Shown one piece after another: positions 6,502-14,486 of a stretch of 20,828 bases of DNA. The notes beneath the pieces are model-generated. The model ran no database searches. It was not told where the DNA came from and worked only from the letters and a program-made list of their open reading frames with translations. The stretch spans positions 1-20,828 of the forward strand of contig CAZXWK010000037.1 of assembly GCA_964644675.1 (NCBI GenBank), written 5' to 3'. Origin of the DNA: CAZXWK01 sp964644675 (GTDB lineage: Bacteria > Actinomycetota > Coriobacteriia > Anaerosomatales > JAAXUF01). A program made the position numbers and the translations under genes. How positions within the stretch are numbered: the first letter of the stretch is position 1; the number at the start of each line of letters is the position of its first letter.

Positions 6502-8223
6502 CTAGGAATCGGGCCCCGAGGCCGCCCTCGTCGCGTCGCCCCGCGACTCAAAGCCCATCACCACATCGCGAACGCCGCGGTAGAGGTTGCCTTCTCCGAT
6601 GACCTCAACCAGCCCGGACCGCTCGAGCTCCGCTCGGACTGCGTCGGTCACGTTGGTGGCGACGAACGTGACGCCGCGCTCCCGGAGCATCGGCACGAGC
6701 CGGCCGAGCATCTCGGCCGCGGTGTAGTCGATGTCTCCGATCCCCGACGCCTCGAGGGCGAGCCACTCGAGCTTTGGATCCGCGGCCTCCACCAGCGCCA
6801 ACACCTCTGTCTGGAACGCCTCGGTGTTGGCGTAGTACAGGTTCGCCGCGAAGTGGTAGATCAGCAGGCCGGGCTTGTCCTGGACCGGGTCGGAGATCGG
6901 GTGCGAGAGGCCCTCGCCGTCTCGGTACGCGATGATCAGGTTGGTCGGTCGATAGCTGTGCCTGACGTGGGCGATGAGCGACAGCGCGATCGCGAGGATG
7001 ATGCCCTGTTCCACTCCGACGACGACCACGGTGGCCGCCGTGACCAGCGCGACGCCGAACTCGACCGGACGCGAGGCCAGCACTCGGCGCATTCCCTTGA
7101 TGTCGACGAGCTCGACACCGATCAGGAACACGACCGCCGAGAGCACCGCGCTGGGCATGTACGACAGCGGTTTGGTGAGGAAGAGCAGCACGGCCAGCAC
7201 GATGGCTGCCGTGGTGAGCTGCGACAGTTGGCTCCTGCCGCCTGCGCTGTCGACCATCTGCGTCTTGGTGGGGCTGCCGTTGACCACGAATGTGCCCGTC
7301 AGCCCGGCCGCGACGCTGGAGAGCGAGAGGCCCACCAGGTCGACGTTCTCGTCGAAGTGCTCCTGGTACTTCACCGCGTACGCGCGCGACGTCGCGGCGC
7401 TCTGGGCGAGGATGACCAGGAAGATCGACGCCGCCGTCGCGACGAGTGTGCCCCACTGCCCGGAGGCCGGCATCGCAGGTACGCCAAAGTGCGGCAGACC
7501 GCTCGGTACGGCACCCAGAGTCGCTACGCCCTTCGCCGCGAGGTCGAAGTAGGCGCTCGCGACGATCGCTCCGATGACTGCGACGAGCGCGCCGGGGAAC
7601 TTCTTGCTGAGCATTCGTCCACCAACGATGACGATCAGCACTGCGGCGGAGACGTAGACCGTGGTGACGTTCGCCTGCGGGATGTCCTTGAGAGCGTTCC
7701 ACGCCTGCATGATGGGCCCGTACCCGCTCTTGGGTACGCCGAGCATCCCGGCTATCTGTCCGCACGCCACTTGGACACCCACGCCCGTGAGGAACCCGAT
7801 GAGTACGGTCGCCGAGAGGAAGTCGGCGAGGAACCCCAGCTTGAGCACGCGCGCCACGAGCAGGAAACCCGCGGCGAGCAGCGCGAGCCACCCCGCGAGC
7901 GCCACCCATTGGGCCGAGTCCGGCTGCGCGAGGCCGGTGAGCCCCGCGAACATGATCGCCGCCGTTGCGGAGTCGGCGCCCACCACGAGGTGCCGAGACG
8001 AGCCGAGAAGCGCGAAGACGCTGATGGGGATCAGGATGGTGTACAGCCCCGTGACCACGGGCATGCCCGCGATCTTCGTGTAGCCCATCACCTCAGGGAT
8101 GGCGAGTGCGGCCAGCGTGATGCCGGCGATGATGTCGACCGGCACTTGCTTGGCATCGATCGGCAGGACGCCCTGCATGACCTGGATCGGGAAGCGTGAG
8201 GTTCGGTTCGCGTCAGCGGCCAT
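6502..8223 (-). CDS. SulP-family anion transporter with C-terminal STAS domain
   Basis: This 573-residue inner-membrane SLC26/SulP transporter has its transport core at about residues 18-425, including LAALAIPEVMGYTKIAGMP near the start and the conserved SVAAGLTGTFVVNGSPTKT block at 303-321. A cytoplasmic STAS domain follows at about 450-556, with the typical GIGDIDYTAAEML element at 494-506. SulP proteins move sulfate, bicarbonate, dicarboxylates or other anions; the substrate is not readable here, though sulfate would suit the sulfatases nearby. The ATG at 8223 has GAGGGG at about seven bases; an in-frame start at 8334 lacks a ribosome site and homology. It lies 149 bp downstream of the K+ channel gene on the same strand. 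Confidence 0.94.
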   Translation of the reverse strand: MAADANRTSRFPIQVMQGVLPIDAKQVPVDIIAGITLAALAIPEVMGYTKIAGMPVVTGLYTILIPISVFALLGSSRHLVVGADSATAAIMFAGLTGLAQPDSAQWVALAGWLALLAAGFLLVARVLKLGFLADFLSATVLIGFLTGVGVQVACGQIAGMLGVPKSGYGPIMQAWNALKDIPQANVTTVYVSAAVLIVIVGGRMLSKKFPGALVAVIGAIVASAYFDLAAKGVATLGAVPSGLPHFGVPAMPASGQWGTLVATAASIFLVILAQSAATSRAYAVKYQEHFDENVDLVGLSLSSVAAGLTGTFVVNGSPTKTQMVDSAGGRSQLSQLTTAAIVLAVLLFLTKPLSYMPSAVLSAVVFLIGVELVDIKGMRRVLASRPVEFGVALVTAATVVVVGVEQGIILAIALSLIAHVRHSYRPTNLIIAYRDGEGLSHPISDPVQDKPGLLIYHFAANLYYANTEAFQTEVLALVEAADPKLEWLALEASGIGDIDYTAAEMLGRLVPMLRERGVTFVATNVTDAVRAELERSGLVEVIGEGNLYRGVRDVVMGFESRGDATRAASGPDS

Positions 8224-8372
8224 GCGTGTCCCCTCGGTCGTCTTGGCGGCGTTCAGCGCGGTGTTCTTGTGGCTCTTACCCGACTGCGCCCATCCGCTCG
8301 CATTCCTCCGCACGGGTTCGGATGCTCTTTCCATGGCCGGGCCGCAGTGCGCAGCTCATTGCCGCGAGGCCG

Positions 8373-9161
8373 TCAGGCGACGTCTCTCTCGATGATCGAC
8401 CTGAGCGCTTCGAGTTCCGACCTGATGGCCCTCAGCTCCCCTTCGAGCGCGGTCGTGACGCCCGCATCCGCCGGCGCAGGCTCGGACGATGACGGCGAGA
8501 TCAGCACGCTCGCAAGGATGCTGGCCAGGGCGCCGATGATGCCCACTCCCGCGAGCATCACGAAGAACGCGGTGATCCGGCCGCCCAGCGTGACCGGGAA
8601 GAAGTCACCGTAGCCGACGGTGCTGATGGTGACGACCGACCACCAGAGCGCGTCGCCGCCCGTCTTGATGTTGCCGCCCCCTCGGCTCTCGAAGCCGAGC
8701 ACCATGATGCTCGCGATCACGAGCACCAGGATCGCCGATATCACGGTGATGAACGCCGCGTACTGGCTCCGGTTCGCAAGCACGTCGTCGAGGATCTCTC
8801 GGCGGTTCTGGGTCTTCATGAGCCGGGCGATACGCGCGAGCCGGCTCAGCCGGGCGAGGCGGAGCAGCCCGCCGTACTTCAGGATGCCGAAGCTGGGAAT
8901 CGAGCCGAGAAGGTCGAGCCAGCCACGCTCGCGGACGAAGTACTCGGCCGGGGACGAAGCAACCTTCAGACGGAGCCCGAAGTCGAGAAGGAAGACGAAG
9001 CAGATGAGGTTGTCGTAGGTCTGGAGGAGTTCCCCCATCGCGGGTTGCGAGGGCAACAGAAGCAGTACCATGATGCCGAGGGAGAGAAGCGTGAGCACGA
9101 GGATGAAGAGCTCGTAGGCGTTGCTGTTCGCGATCCTCGTAGCGGGTGCGTTCGTGCCCAT
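8373..9161 (-). CDS. Voltage-gated-type potassium channel, six transmembrane helices
   Basis: This is a 262-residue ion channel subunit. The selectivity filter T181-V-G-Y-G-D186 is intact and identifies a K+ pore. A voltage-sensor-like S4 helix is visible at 99-116, with Arg repeated about every third residue (LLRLARLSRLARIARLMK). S1 is about 18-36, S2 about 50-66, S5 about 136-156 and S6 about 193-221. The C-terminus (237-262) has heptad spacing suited to a short tetrameric coiled coil, and no RCK domain follows. The ATG at 9161 has GGGAGG five bases upstream. It diverges from the ZIP-like gene across only 38 bp. Likely role: passive K+ flux tied to membrane potential. Confidence 0.93.
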   Translation of the reverse strand: MGTNAPATRIANSNAYELFILVLTLLSLGIMVLLLLPSQPAMGELLQTYDNLICFVFLLDFGLRLKVASSPAEYFVRERGWLDLLGSIPSFGILKYGGLLRLARLSRLARIARLMKTQNRREILDDVLANRSQYAAFITVISAILVLVIASIMVLGFESRGGGNIKTGGDALWWSVVTISTVGYGDFFPVTLGGRITAFFVMLAGVGIIGALASILASVLISPSSSEPAPADAGVTTALEGELRAIRSELEALRSIIERDVA

Positions 9162-9199
9162 GGGGGCCTCCCGTCGTCTCGGGTGGAAGGTCGGTTGCG

Positions 9200-9910
9200 A
9201 TGGCTGGAGCGTCTTCGTTGTTGCAGGCGATCGCGCTGGGTACGATCGCGCAGTCGTCCCTCGTCCTCTGTGGGCTCGTCGTCTTCTGGTGGACGGTACC
9301 CAAGAAGGTCGTCGGAGCGATGGCGGGGCTCGGTGCCGGGCTCCTGCTCGGCGCCGTCGCGTTCGACCTCGTTCCCTCGGCCAAGGAGCTTTCCAACCCC
9401 AGCCTCGCGGCGTGGATGCTCGGCGGTGCGGCCGTCTTCGTCATCAGCGACCGGATCGTGGAGGCGAAGTTCGGGAACGAAGGCGCTTCCGCGGCCCTGG
9501 GCATCGTCATCGGCTCGATCATCGACGGCGTGCCCGAGTCGCTTATCTTCGGCATCCAGATCGCGGCCGGCATCCCGATCAGCATCGCGTTCCTGACCGC
9601 CGTGTTCGTCTCCAACGTGCCGCAGGCGCTCGCACCTTCAGCGGACCTCGCCGCCGAGGGGTGGGGCAAGGCCAAGCTGGTGGGCATGTGGGCTGGCGTC
9701 GCCTTGGCGTGCGGGCTGGCGGCGGCGCTCGGATACGGTATGGCGCACATCACCGGCACCGCCAACGGAGACCGCGCTTCGGCGCTGGCGATCGGTGGCG
9801 TGCTCGCGATGCTCACCGACTCGCTGATGCCGTTCTCGTTCGAGCGCGGTGGTGCGGCGGCCGGCGTGTGGGCGGTGCTGGGCTTCTGCGTGTCGCTCGC
9901 CATGAGCTGA
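9200..9910 (+). CDS. ZIP-family-like metal transporter, divergent
   Basis: This 236-residue polytopic membrane protein has the helix layout of bacterial ZIP transporters. Family-like positions are FDLVP at 55-59, IIDGVPESLIFG at 107-118 and FVSNVPQAL at 136-144. In ordinary ZIPs the equivalents of the latter two carry HNxPEG- and HExPEG-like motifs that bind zinc; here the His residues are replaced by Asp and Asn, so metal use may differ or be lost. The ATG at 9200 has GGAAGG nine bases upstream. An in-frame ATG at 9146 would overlap the start of the divergent K+ channel gene and is less likely. The gene ends before a strong hairpin at 9941-9987. Family assignment is fairly sure, substrate is not. 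Confidence 0.8.
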   Translation: MAGASSLLQAIALGTIAQSSLVLCGLVVFWWTVPKKVVGAMAGLGAGLLLGAVAFDLVPSAKELSNPSLAAWMLGGAAVFVISDRIVEAKFGNEGASAALGIVIGSIIDGVPESLIFGIQIAAGIPISIAFLTAVFVSNVPQALAPSADLAAEGWGKAKLVGMWAGVALACGLAAALGYGMAHITGTANGDRASALAIGGVLAMLTDSLMPFSFERGGAAAGVWAVLGFCVSLAMS

Positions 9911-9940
9911 TCGCGGAACAGCGCGACCCGGACGCGACCA

Positions 9941-9987
9941 GCCGAGACGAGCGCCCGGACGGGTGCGACCCGTCCGGGCGTCTCGGC
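9941..9987. terminator. Strong bidirectional hairpin between convergent genes
   Basis: A perfect 13-bp stem (9952-9964 with 9968-9980, starting CGCCCGGACGGGT) closes a 3-nt loop. A further 7-bp outer stem (GCCGAGA 9941-9947 with TCTCGGC 9981-9987) joins it across a 4-nt bulge. It sits between the convergent ZIP-like and sulfatase genes and can serve both. There is no T-run, as is common in high-GC actinobacteria. Confidence 0.8.
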
Positions 9988-10006
9988 GATCTGCGTGGCG
10001 AGCGTG

Positions 10007-12922
10007 CTAGCCCGCGGCGCCCTGCCCCACAGCCTGCTCCGACGCGTGCTTGTGCAGCGCGATCTCCTCGTCGTGCGTCAGGGGCTTGGGATTCAAGTCG
10101 AACACGACGTTCTTCACGGTGCCGGTGAACGCGTACGGCGCCTTGTCTTCGTAGTCGAGGTCGACCACGAGCCCGTTGTCGCGGCTGATGTCCATGCCCG
10201 CGTACGTGCTGAACGCGAGCGGCACCGTCCGCGGCATGCGACCGTCGCCGACCTGCTGGCCGTTGACCCACAGCGTGACGGTCCCGCCGCTGCCGGGCTT
10301 GGGTTCGTCGGTCTCGAACAGCATCTTCACGTTCACGTCGCCGGTTGGGAGTGGCTCGCTTGCGACCTGCCGGTACGTCTCAACGCCGAGCAGCGAGTAG
10401 GTGTGGCGGAGCAGCCCGTCCGAGCCGACCCACAGTCCAAACCCGCCGATGAAGTCCGCGTTGGCGACGATCACGCCCTCGGCACCCGTCTCGGGAACCT
10501 CGAGATCCGCCTCGATCGCGTACGAGCGGCCGTACACCCGAGGCACCATGCCTCGCTGGATGTTCTGGACGTCGCCCGCGAAGCTGAAGCGGGTCTTGGT
10601 CTCGAGCGGCGGCAGGATGCCGAACATCACGGACAGGCCGCCCATGAGCGGGAGCACCCGGTTGCGCTCGGCCTCTTGCCACCAGAGCACGCGGAGTTCC
10701 TCGACCTTCTCGGGGTGCTCGGCGGCCACGTCGTGCGCCTGGGAGAAGTCCGTCGAGAGGTCGTAGAGCTCCCACGGCACGTCCCGGTCCGGATCGAAGT
10801 CCGATTCGGGCCCGAACTTCTTGATGGCCGCGGGCGAGAAGTCCCACGGTATGCGCTCGGGCTTGTTCGCCGCCCACCAGCCGTCCTTGTACATCGCGCG
10901 CCCGCCGAACATCTCGAAGTACTGCTGGGTGTGCTGCTCTGGCGCGGCGGGATCGTTGAACGAGTAGACGAAGCTGGTCCCGTCCATCGGTTCCTGGTCG
11001 ATCCCGTCGACCCGCTTCGGCTCGGGGATACCCGCGGCCTCGAGCACCGTGGGCCCCACGTCGATGCAGTGGGTGAACTGAGAACGCATCGCCTTGTCGG
11101 GCTTGATCCGGTTGGGCCACGCGACGACCATCGGGTCGCGGGTGCCGCCCAGGTGACTCGCCATCTGCTTGCCCCACTTGAACGGCGTGTTCATCGAGTG
11201 CGCCCACGCGGCCGCGACGTGCGGAGCCGTGTGGTCGTTGCCGATCGCCTCGATGCCACCGTACTGCTCGATGAGCTCGAGCTGCTGCTCGGCGTCGAGC
11301 ACGATCCCGTTCAGGAAGGTCGTCTCGTTGAAGGAGCCGGTGATCGTGCCCTCCATGCTCGCGCCGTTGTCGCCCCAGATGTAGAAGATGAGCGTGTCGT
11401 CCAGGTCGCCCATCTCCTCGATCGAATCGAGCAGGCGTCCGATGTTCCAGTCGGCGTTCTCCTGGAAGCCCGCGTAGACCTCCATCTGGCGCACGTAGAG
11501 CTTCTTCTCGGCGTCGGAAAGCGAGTCCCAGGCGGGGAACAGGTCGGGGCGCTCAGTAAGGTCCGTGTCCTCCGGCACGATGCCGAGTTCCTTCTGGCGG
11601 GCGAGCGTGCGCTCACGCAGCGCGTCCCAGCCGTCGTCGAACACGCCCTTGTACTTGTCGGCCCACTCCTTGGCGACGTGGTGCGGGGCGTGCGCGCAGC
11701 CTGTGGAGTAGAACATCATCCAAGGCTTCTTCGCGTCCTGGGCCCTGACGGCGTGCAGCCACTCGACCGCCTTGTCTGTGATGTCGTCGGGGAAGTAGTA
11801 GACCTTGCCGTCTTCGCCCTCGGGGATCCCGACGATCGAGTCGTCCATCGTGAGGATGGGGTCGTACTGGCCGGCGGCGCCCGACAGGAACCCCCACCAG
11901 TGGTCGAAGCCCCACGCCTTGGGCCAGCGGTCGAACGGCCCGGCTGCCCCCTGGACGTTGTCCGGGGTGAGGTGCCACTTGCCGAACCCGCCCGTCACGT
12001 AGCCGTTCTCCTTGAGGACGCGAGGGAACGGTGCGCAAGAGCGTGGCAGGGTGGCGCTGTAGCCGGGGAAGGGTCCGGGGAACTCGGCGATCGAGCCGAA
12101 TCCGACTCGATGCTGGTTGCGTCCCGTCAGAAGCGCCGCGCGCGTCGGCGAGCAGACCGCCGTGACGTGGAACCGGTTGTAGGTGACGCCCATCTCCTGC
12201 ACGCGCCTGAACGCAGGCGTGGCGACAGGGCCGCCGTATGCGTCGATCGAGCCGAAGCCCGCGTCGTCGATGAGCACGACGAGCACGTTCGGCGCACCCT
12301 CGGGCGCAGCCGGGCCCGCGAGGAAGCTCCAGTCTGCTACCGACTCGCGCAGGTTCTTTCCCGCGACCCCGCCGAACGCCCGGTCGGGGATCGGCAGGAC
12401 GGTGCGGTCCTGCGAGAACTTGCCCATGGCCTCGGCGAGCGACGACTGGAGTTGCTTGAGGCCGCCCTTCTCGGACTGGGCGATCGACTTCATGGGCGAA
12501 CCCGAGAGGACCCGCTCGATCGGCAGCCTCTGGTCGTCGGTGAACATCGCGATGATCCCGGCCTTGCCGGGAGGCAGGTTCGCGCCGATCTTGTCGGCGA
12601 TACCGCTCTTGAGCTTGTGGTCCGTGAACTTGCCCACGACCGCGCCCGCCGCGGCACCGACCGCGACCGACGCGAGCAGGGGAGGCGCGAACAGGCCGAC
12701 GAGCACGCCGACCCCGCCGCCCCAACCGGCGCCCTTGCGGCCGAGATGGTTCCCGGTGTCGACGACCGACACGTTGCCTTCCTCGTCGTGCGTGACCAGG
12801 ATCGCGCCGTCGATCTTCACCGACTTCGACGCGACCTCTTTCACCAGGGCGTCGAAATCGGTCTGTGCGGTCTCTATGTCCCGATAGCCTGCTACCAGAA
12901 CGTCAACGAGTTGTTCTGACAT
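10007..12922 (-). CDS. Arylsulfatase fused to an N-terminal DUF1269 glycine-zipper domain
   Basis: This is a 971-residue two-part protein. Residues 1-170 match DUF1269: a ferredoxin-like first half (VDVLVAGYRDIETAQTDFDAL, then DGAILVTHDEEGNV) is followed by a glycine-zipper stretch at 66-98 and a second half ending LAEAMGKF. Residues 211 to about 750 form a complete sulfatase: metal-binding D219-D220, formylglycine site C257-S-P-T-R261, GKWH at 314-317, HAPHH at 411-415 and WGDNG at 516-520. The last ~200 residues are beta-rich, as in the long (~780-residue) mycobacterial AtsA/AtsD-type enzymes. There is no signal peptide. The ATG at 12922 has AAGGGA seven bases upstream, and reading is continuous with no frameshift, so the fusion looks real. 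The Cys-type site suits maturation by the anSME at 484-1749. Inference: the zipper domain tethers or targets the sulfatase to a membrane or protein complex. Confidence 0.93.
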   Translation of the reverse strand: MSEQLVDVLVAGYRDIETAQTDFDALVKEVASKSVKIDGAILVTHDEEGNVSVVDTGNHLGRKGAGWGGGVGVLVGLFAPPLLASVAVGAAAGAVVGKFTDHKLKSGIADKIGANLPPGKAGIIAMFTDDQRLPIERVLSGSPMKSIAQSEKGGLKQLQSSLAEAMGKFSQDRTVLPIPDRAFGGVAGKNLRESVADWSFLAGPAAPEGAPNVLVVLIDDAGFGSIDAYGGPVATPAFRRVQEMGVTYNRFHVTAVCSPTRAALLTGRNQHRVGFGSIAEFPGPFPGYSATLPRSCAPFPRVLKENGYVTGGFGKWHLTPDNVQGAAGPFDRWPKAWGFDHWWGFLSGAAGQYDPILTMDDSIVGIPEGEDGKVYYFPDDITDKAVEWLHAVRAQDAKKPWMMFYSTGCAHAPHHVAKEWADKYKGVFDDGWDALRERTLARQKELGIVPEDTDLTERPDLFPAWDSLSDAEKKLYVRQMEVYAGFQENADWNIGRLLDSIEEMGDLDDTLIFYIWGDNGASMEGTITGSFNETTFLNGIVLDAEQQLELIEQYGGIEAIGNDHTAPHVAAAWAHSMNTPFKWGKQMASHLGGTRDPMVVAWPNRIKPDKAMRSQFTHCIDVGPTVLEAAGIPEPKRVDGIDQEPMDGTSFVYSFNDPAAPEQHTQQYFEMFGGRAMYKDGWWAANKPERIPWDFSPAAIKKFGPESDFDPDRDVPWELYDLSTDFSQAHDVAAEHPEKVEELRVLWWQEAERNRVLPLMGGLSVMFGILPPLETKTRFSFAGDVQNIQRGMVPRVYGRSYAIEADLEVPETGAEGVIVANADFIGGFGLWVGSDGLLRHTYSLLGVETYRQVASEPLPTGDVNVKMLFETDEPKPGSGGTVTLWVNGQQVGDGRMPRTVPLAFSTYAGMDISRDNGLVVDLDYEDKAPYAFTGTVKNVVFDLNPKPLTHDEEIALHKHASEQAVGQGAAG

Positions 12923-13110
12923 GCCGTGTCCCTTCTGCTCCCGCCCTCCGATGTGCACACGCGCTCGCTGCGCCCATCCACCGGCGGCACTCTCGGGGCA
13001 GCCAGAGCGCTCGGTGAGTGGACGCCTTCATAGCAAGGCCACTTGAGGGGATAGGTACCCAACGGCCTGAGCTGCGAGCGAGAGTACCCGACTCGCGTTG
13101 CGAGTACACT

Positions 13111-13126
13111 TGGACTCGGCAGTCCA
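13111..13126. repeat. Perfect inverted repeat upstream of the four-PASTA gene
   Basis: TGGACT-CGGC-AGTCCA is a 6-bp stem with a 4-nt loop, ending 22 bases before the start codon at 13149. It could be an operator or a leader hairpin near the ribosome site (GAGGGAG at 13136-13142). The rest of the 226-bp divergent spacer (12923-13148) shows no convincing promoter pair. Confidence 0.4.
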
Positions 13127-13148
13127 TCGAGCGACGAGGGAGCGCACC

Positions 13149-14408
13149 ATGGATGAACAGCGAGAAGGCGGCATGCCGCCGTCAGCCGACGACGCTTCTG
13201 CGAACGGCACGGCAGCGAGAACCCCGTCGCCGGACGCCCCGAACCGCACCTGGATCTGGGTCGTGGTCGGCGTCGTCGCGCTGGTGCTCGTCGGCCTGGG
13301 CCTGTTCGCGACACAGACGCCACAGGGCCGGTTGTGGATGATGACACTGCGCGGCGAGGTGGTCGTCCCCACGGTCATCGGGCTGACGCAGGACGAGGCG
13401 CAGAGCAAGTTGGCGGAGGTCGGGCTCCGAGTGGGCCAGGCCAGCGACGTCGAGACGCTTTCGGTCGCGCCCGGCACGATCGTGACCCAGTCGCCCGGCG
13501 CAGGTCAGACGGCGGCGAAGGAGTCGGCGGTCGACGTCGGCGTCGCGAAGCTGCCCTCCGTTCAGGTGCCCAAGGTCGTCGGTGAGACCCAGTCGGACGC
13601 GATCACCACCCTCGCCGAGAAGGGCCTGCGGGTCGGGACGATCGACTACGTCTACGACTCCAAGACCCCGGCCGGCGTCGTCACGGCGCAGAATCCCGAG
13701 GAGGGCAAGGAGTCAACGGTCGGTGCGGCGGTCGACCTCACCGTGTCGCAGGGCGTGCAGCAGGGTCAGGTCCCCAACGTCGTCGGGCTCTCGCAGGACG
13801 ACGCCGCCTCCGTGATCGGGGCGGACGGGTTCGTCTCGAAGAGCGTGAAGGCGTCGAGCGACAGCGTGCCCGCCGGCGACGTCATCGCCCAGTCGCCTGC
13901 GGCCGGCGTTGTCGTCGCGACCGGAAGCACCGTGACGATCACCGTCTCGACCGGCGCGCCCGAACCCGATCAGTCGAATGCCGCGCCCCCGAGTGCGCCG
14001 GCGCCCTCCGAGCCCGCGCCTCCGAGCGAGCCGTCGAACCCGGCCGAGCCGTCGAACCCGGCCGAGCCCCCGAAGCCGGACAATCCCCCGGCGCCCGATA
14101 CCACGGTCTCCGTCCCTGACGTGATCGGCAAGGGGATCGTCGAGGCCATCGCGGCGCTGAAGAAGGCACACCTGAAGGTCTCCTACGTCTGGGAGTCGAG
14201 CGACAAGGACTACCTCAAGGTCATCAAGCAGGACCCGGGCGCGGGCGAGAAGGTCGACCGCGGCACGACGGTGAAGATCACCATCAGCCTGCCTTCTATC
14301 AGCCTGCCGGACGAGAAGCCGACCCAGCCGACGCCCCTGCCGGCGGAGGAACCCGTCGCACCTCAGCAACTGCCGGCAGACACGAACGCCGAGACCGCGA
14401 CGCCGTAG
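13149..14408 (+). CDS. Membrane-anchored protein with four PASTA domains
   Basis: This 419-residue protein has a short cytoplasmic N-terminus (1-34), one transmembrane helix (35-54), and then PASTA domains at about 71-134, 138-200, 207-268 and 319-381. A Pro/Ser/Glu-rich linker (270-318, with repeated EPSNPA units) separates the third and fourth domains, and a Pro-rich tail follows. PASTA domains bind peptidoglycan fragments or serve as spacers in Ser/Thr kinases (PknB/StkP) and penicillin-binding proteins. No kinase or transpeptidase domain is present, and the cytoplasmic part is too short to be one. The ATG at 13149 has GAGGGAG six bases upstream. Probable role: cell-wall sensing or anchoring. 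It precedes the LURP-one/cardiolipin synthase genes on the same strand. Confidence 0.92.
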   Translation: MDEQREGGMPPSADDASANGTAARTPSPDAPNRTWIWVVVGVVALVLVGLGLFATQTPQGRLWMMTLRGEVVVPTVIGLTQDEAQSKLAEVGLRVGQASDVETLSVAPGTIVTQSPGAGQTAAKESAVDVGVAKLPSVQVPKVVGETQSDAITTLAEKGLRVGTIDYVYDSKTPAGVVTAQNPEEGKESTVGAAVDLTVSQGVQQGQVPNVVGLSQDDAASVIGADGFVSKSVKASSDSVPAGDVIAQSPAAGVVVATGSTVTITVSTGAPEPDQSNAAPPSAPAPSEPAPPSEPSNPAEPSNPAEPPKPDNPPAPDTTVSVPDVIGKGIVEAIAALKKAHLKVSYVWESSDKDYLKVIKQDPGAGEKVDRGTTVKITISLPSISLPDEKPTQPTPLPAEEPVAPQQLPADTNAETATP

Positions 14409-14415
14409 GGGCCGG

Positions 14416-14433
14416 ATGGGGGACAAACCCCAT
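14416..14433 (+). ncRNA. Hairpin just after the PASTA stop codon
   Basis: ATGGGG (14416-14421) pairs perfectly with CCCCAT (14428-14433) across a GACAAA loop, eight bases after the stop codon. It is short and has no T-run, so it may be a weak terminator or mRNA 3' stabiliser rather than a defined RNA gene. Confidence 0.35.
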
Positions 14434-14451
14434 GTGCCGTAAACGAGCTAC

Positions 14452-14468
14452 CCGCGCGACACGCGCGG
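14452..14468 (+). promoter_or_regulatory. GC-rich hairpin directly before the LURP-one ribosome site
   Basis: CCGCGCG-ACA-CGCGCGG forms a perfect 7-bp stem that ends four bases before the SD run (14472-14480). The position suggests a terminator of the preceding gene or a leader structure controlling translation of the gene at 14487; the sequence does not decide which. Confidence 0.45.
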
Positions 14469-14486
14469 TATGAGGGGGGACTGGTC

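Noticed and set aside
6853..8199. 448-codon plus-strand frame inside the SulP gene
   Set aside because: It is an antisense shadow with the same Arg/Asp/His-rich composition and no domain.
8224..8334. 37-residue extension of SulP from ATG 8334
   Set aside because: There is no ribosome site and a polar unconserved sequence, whereas ATG 8223 has GAGGGG at proper spacing.
9995..12919. 974-codon open frame on the plus strand, opposite the sulfatase
   Set aside because: It mirrors the real gene almost base for base. Its product is rich in Arg, His, Glu and Val with no recognisable domain, a typical antisense shadow in high-GC DNA.
14409..14486. Possible riboswitch in the leader of the LURP-one gene
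   Set aside because: Two simple hairpins are present, but I cannot match them to any known aptamer core, including c-di-GMP-I.
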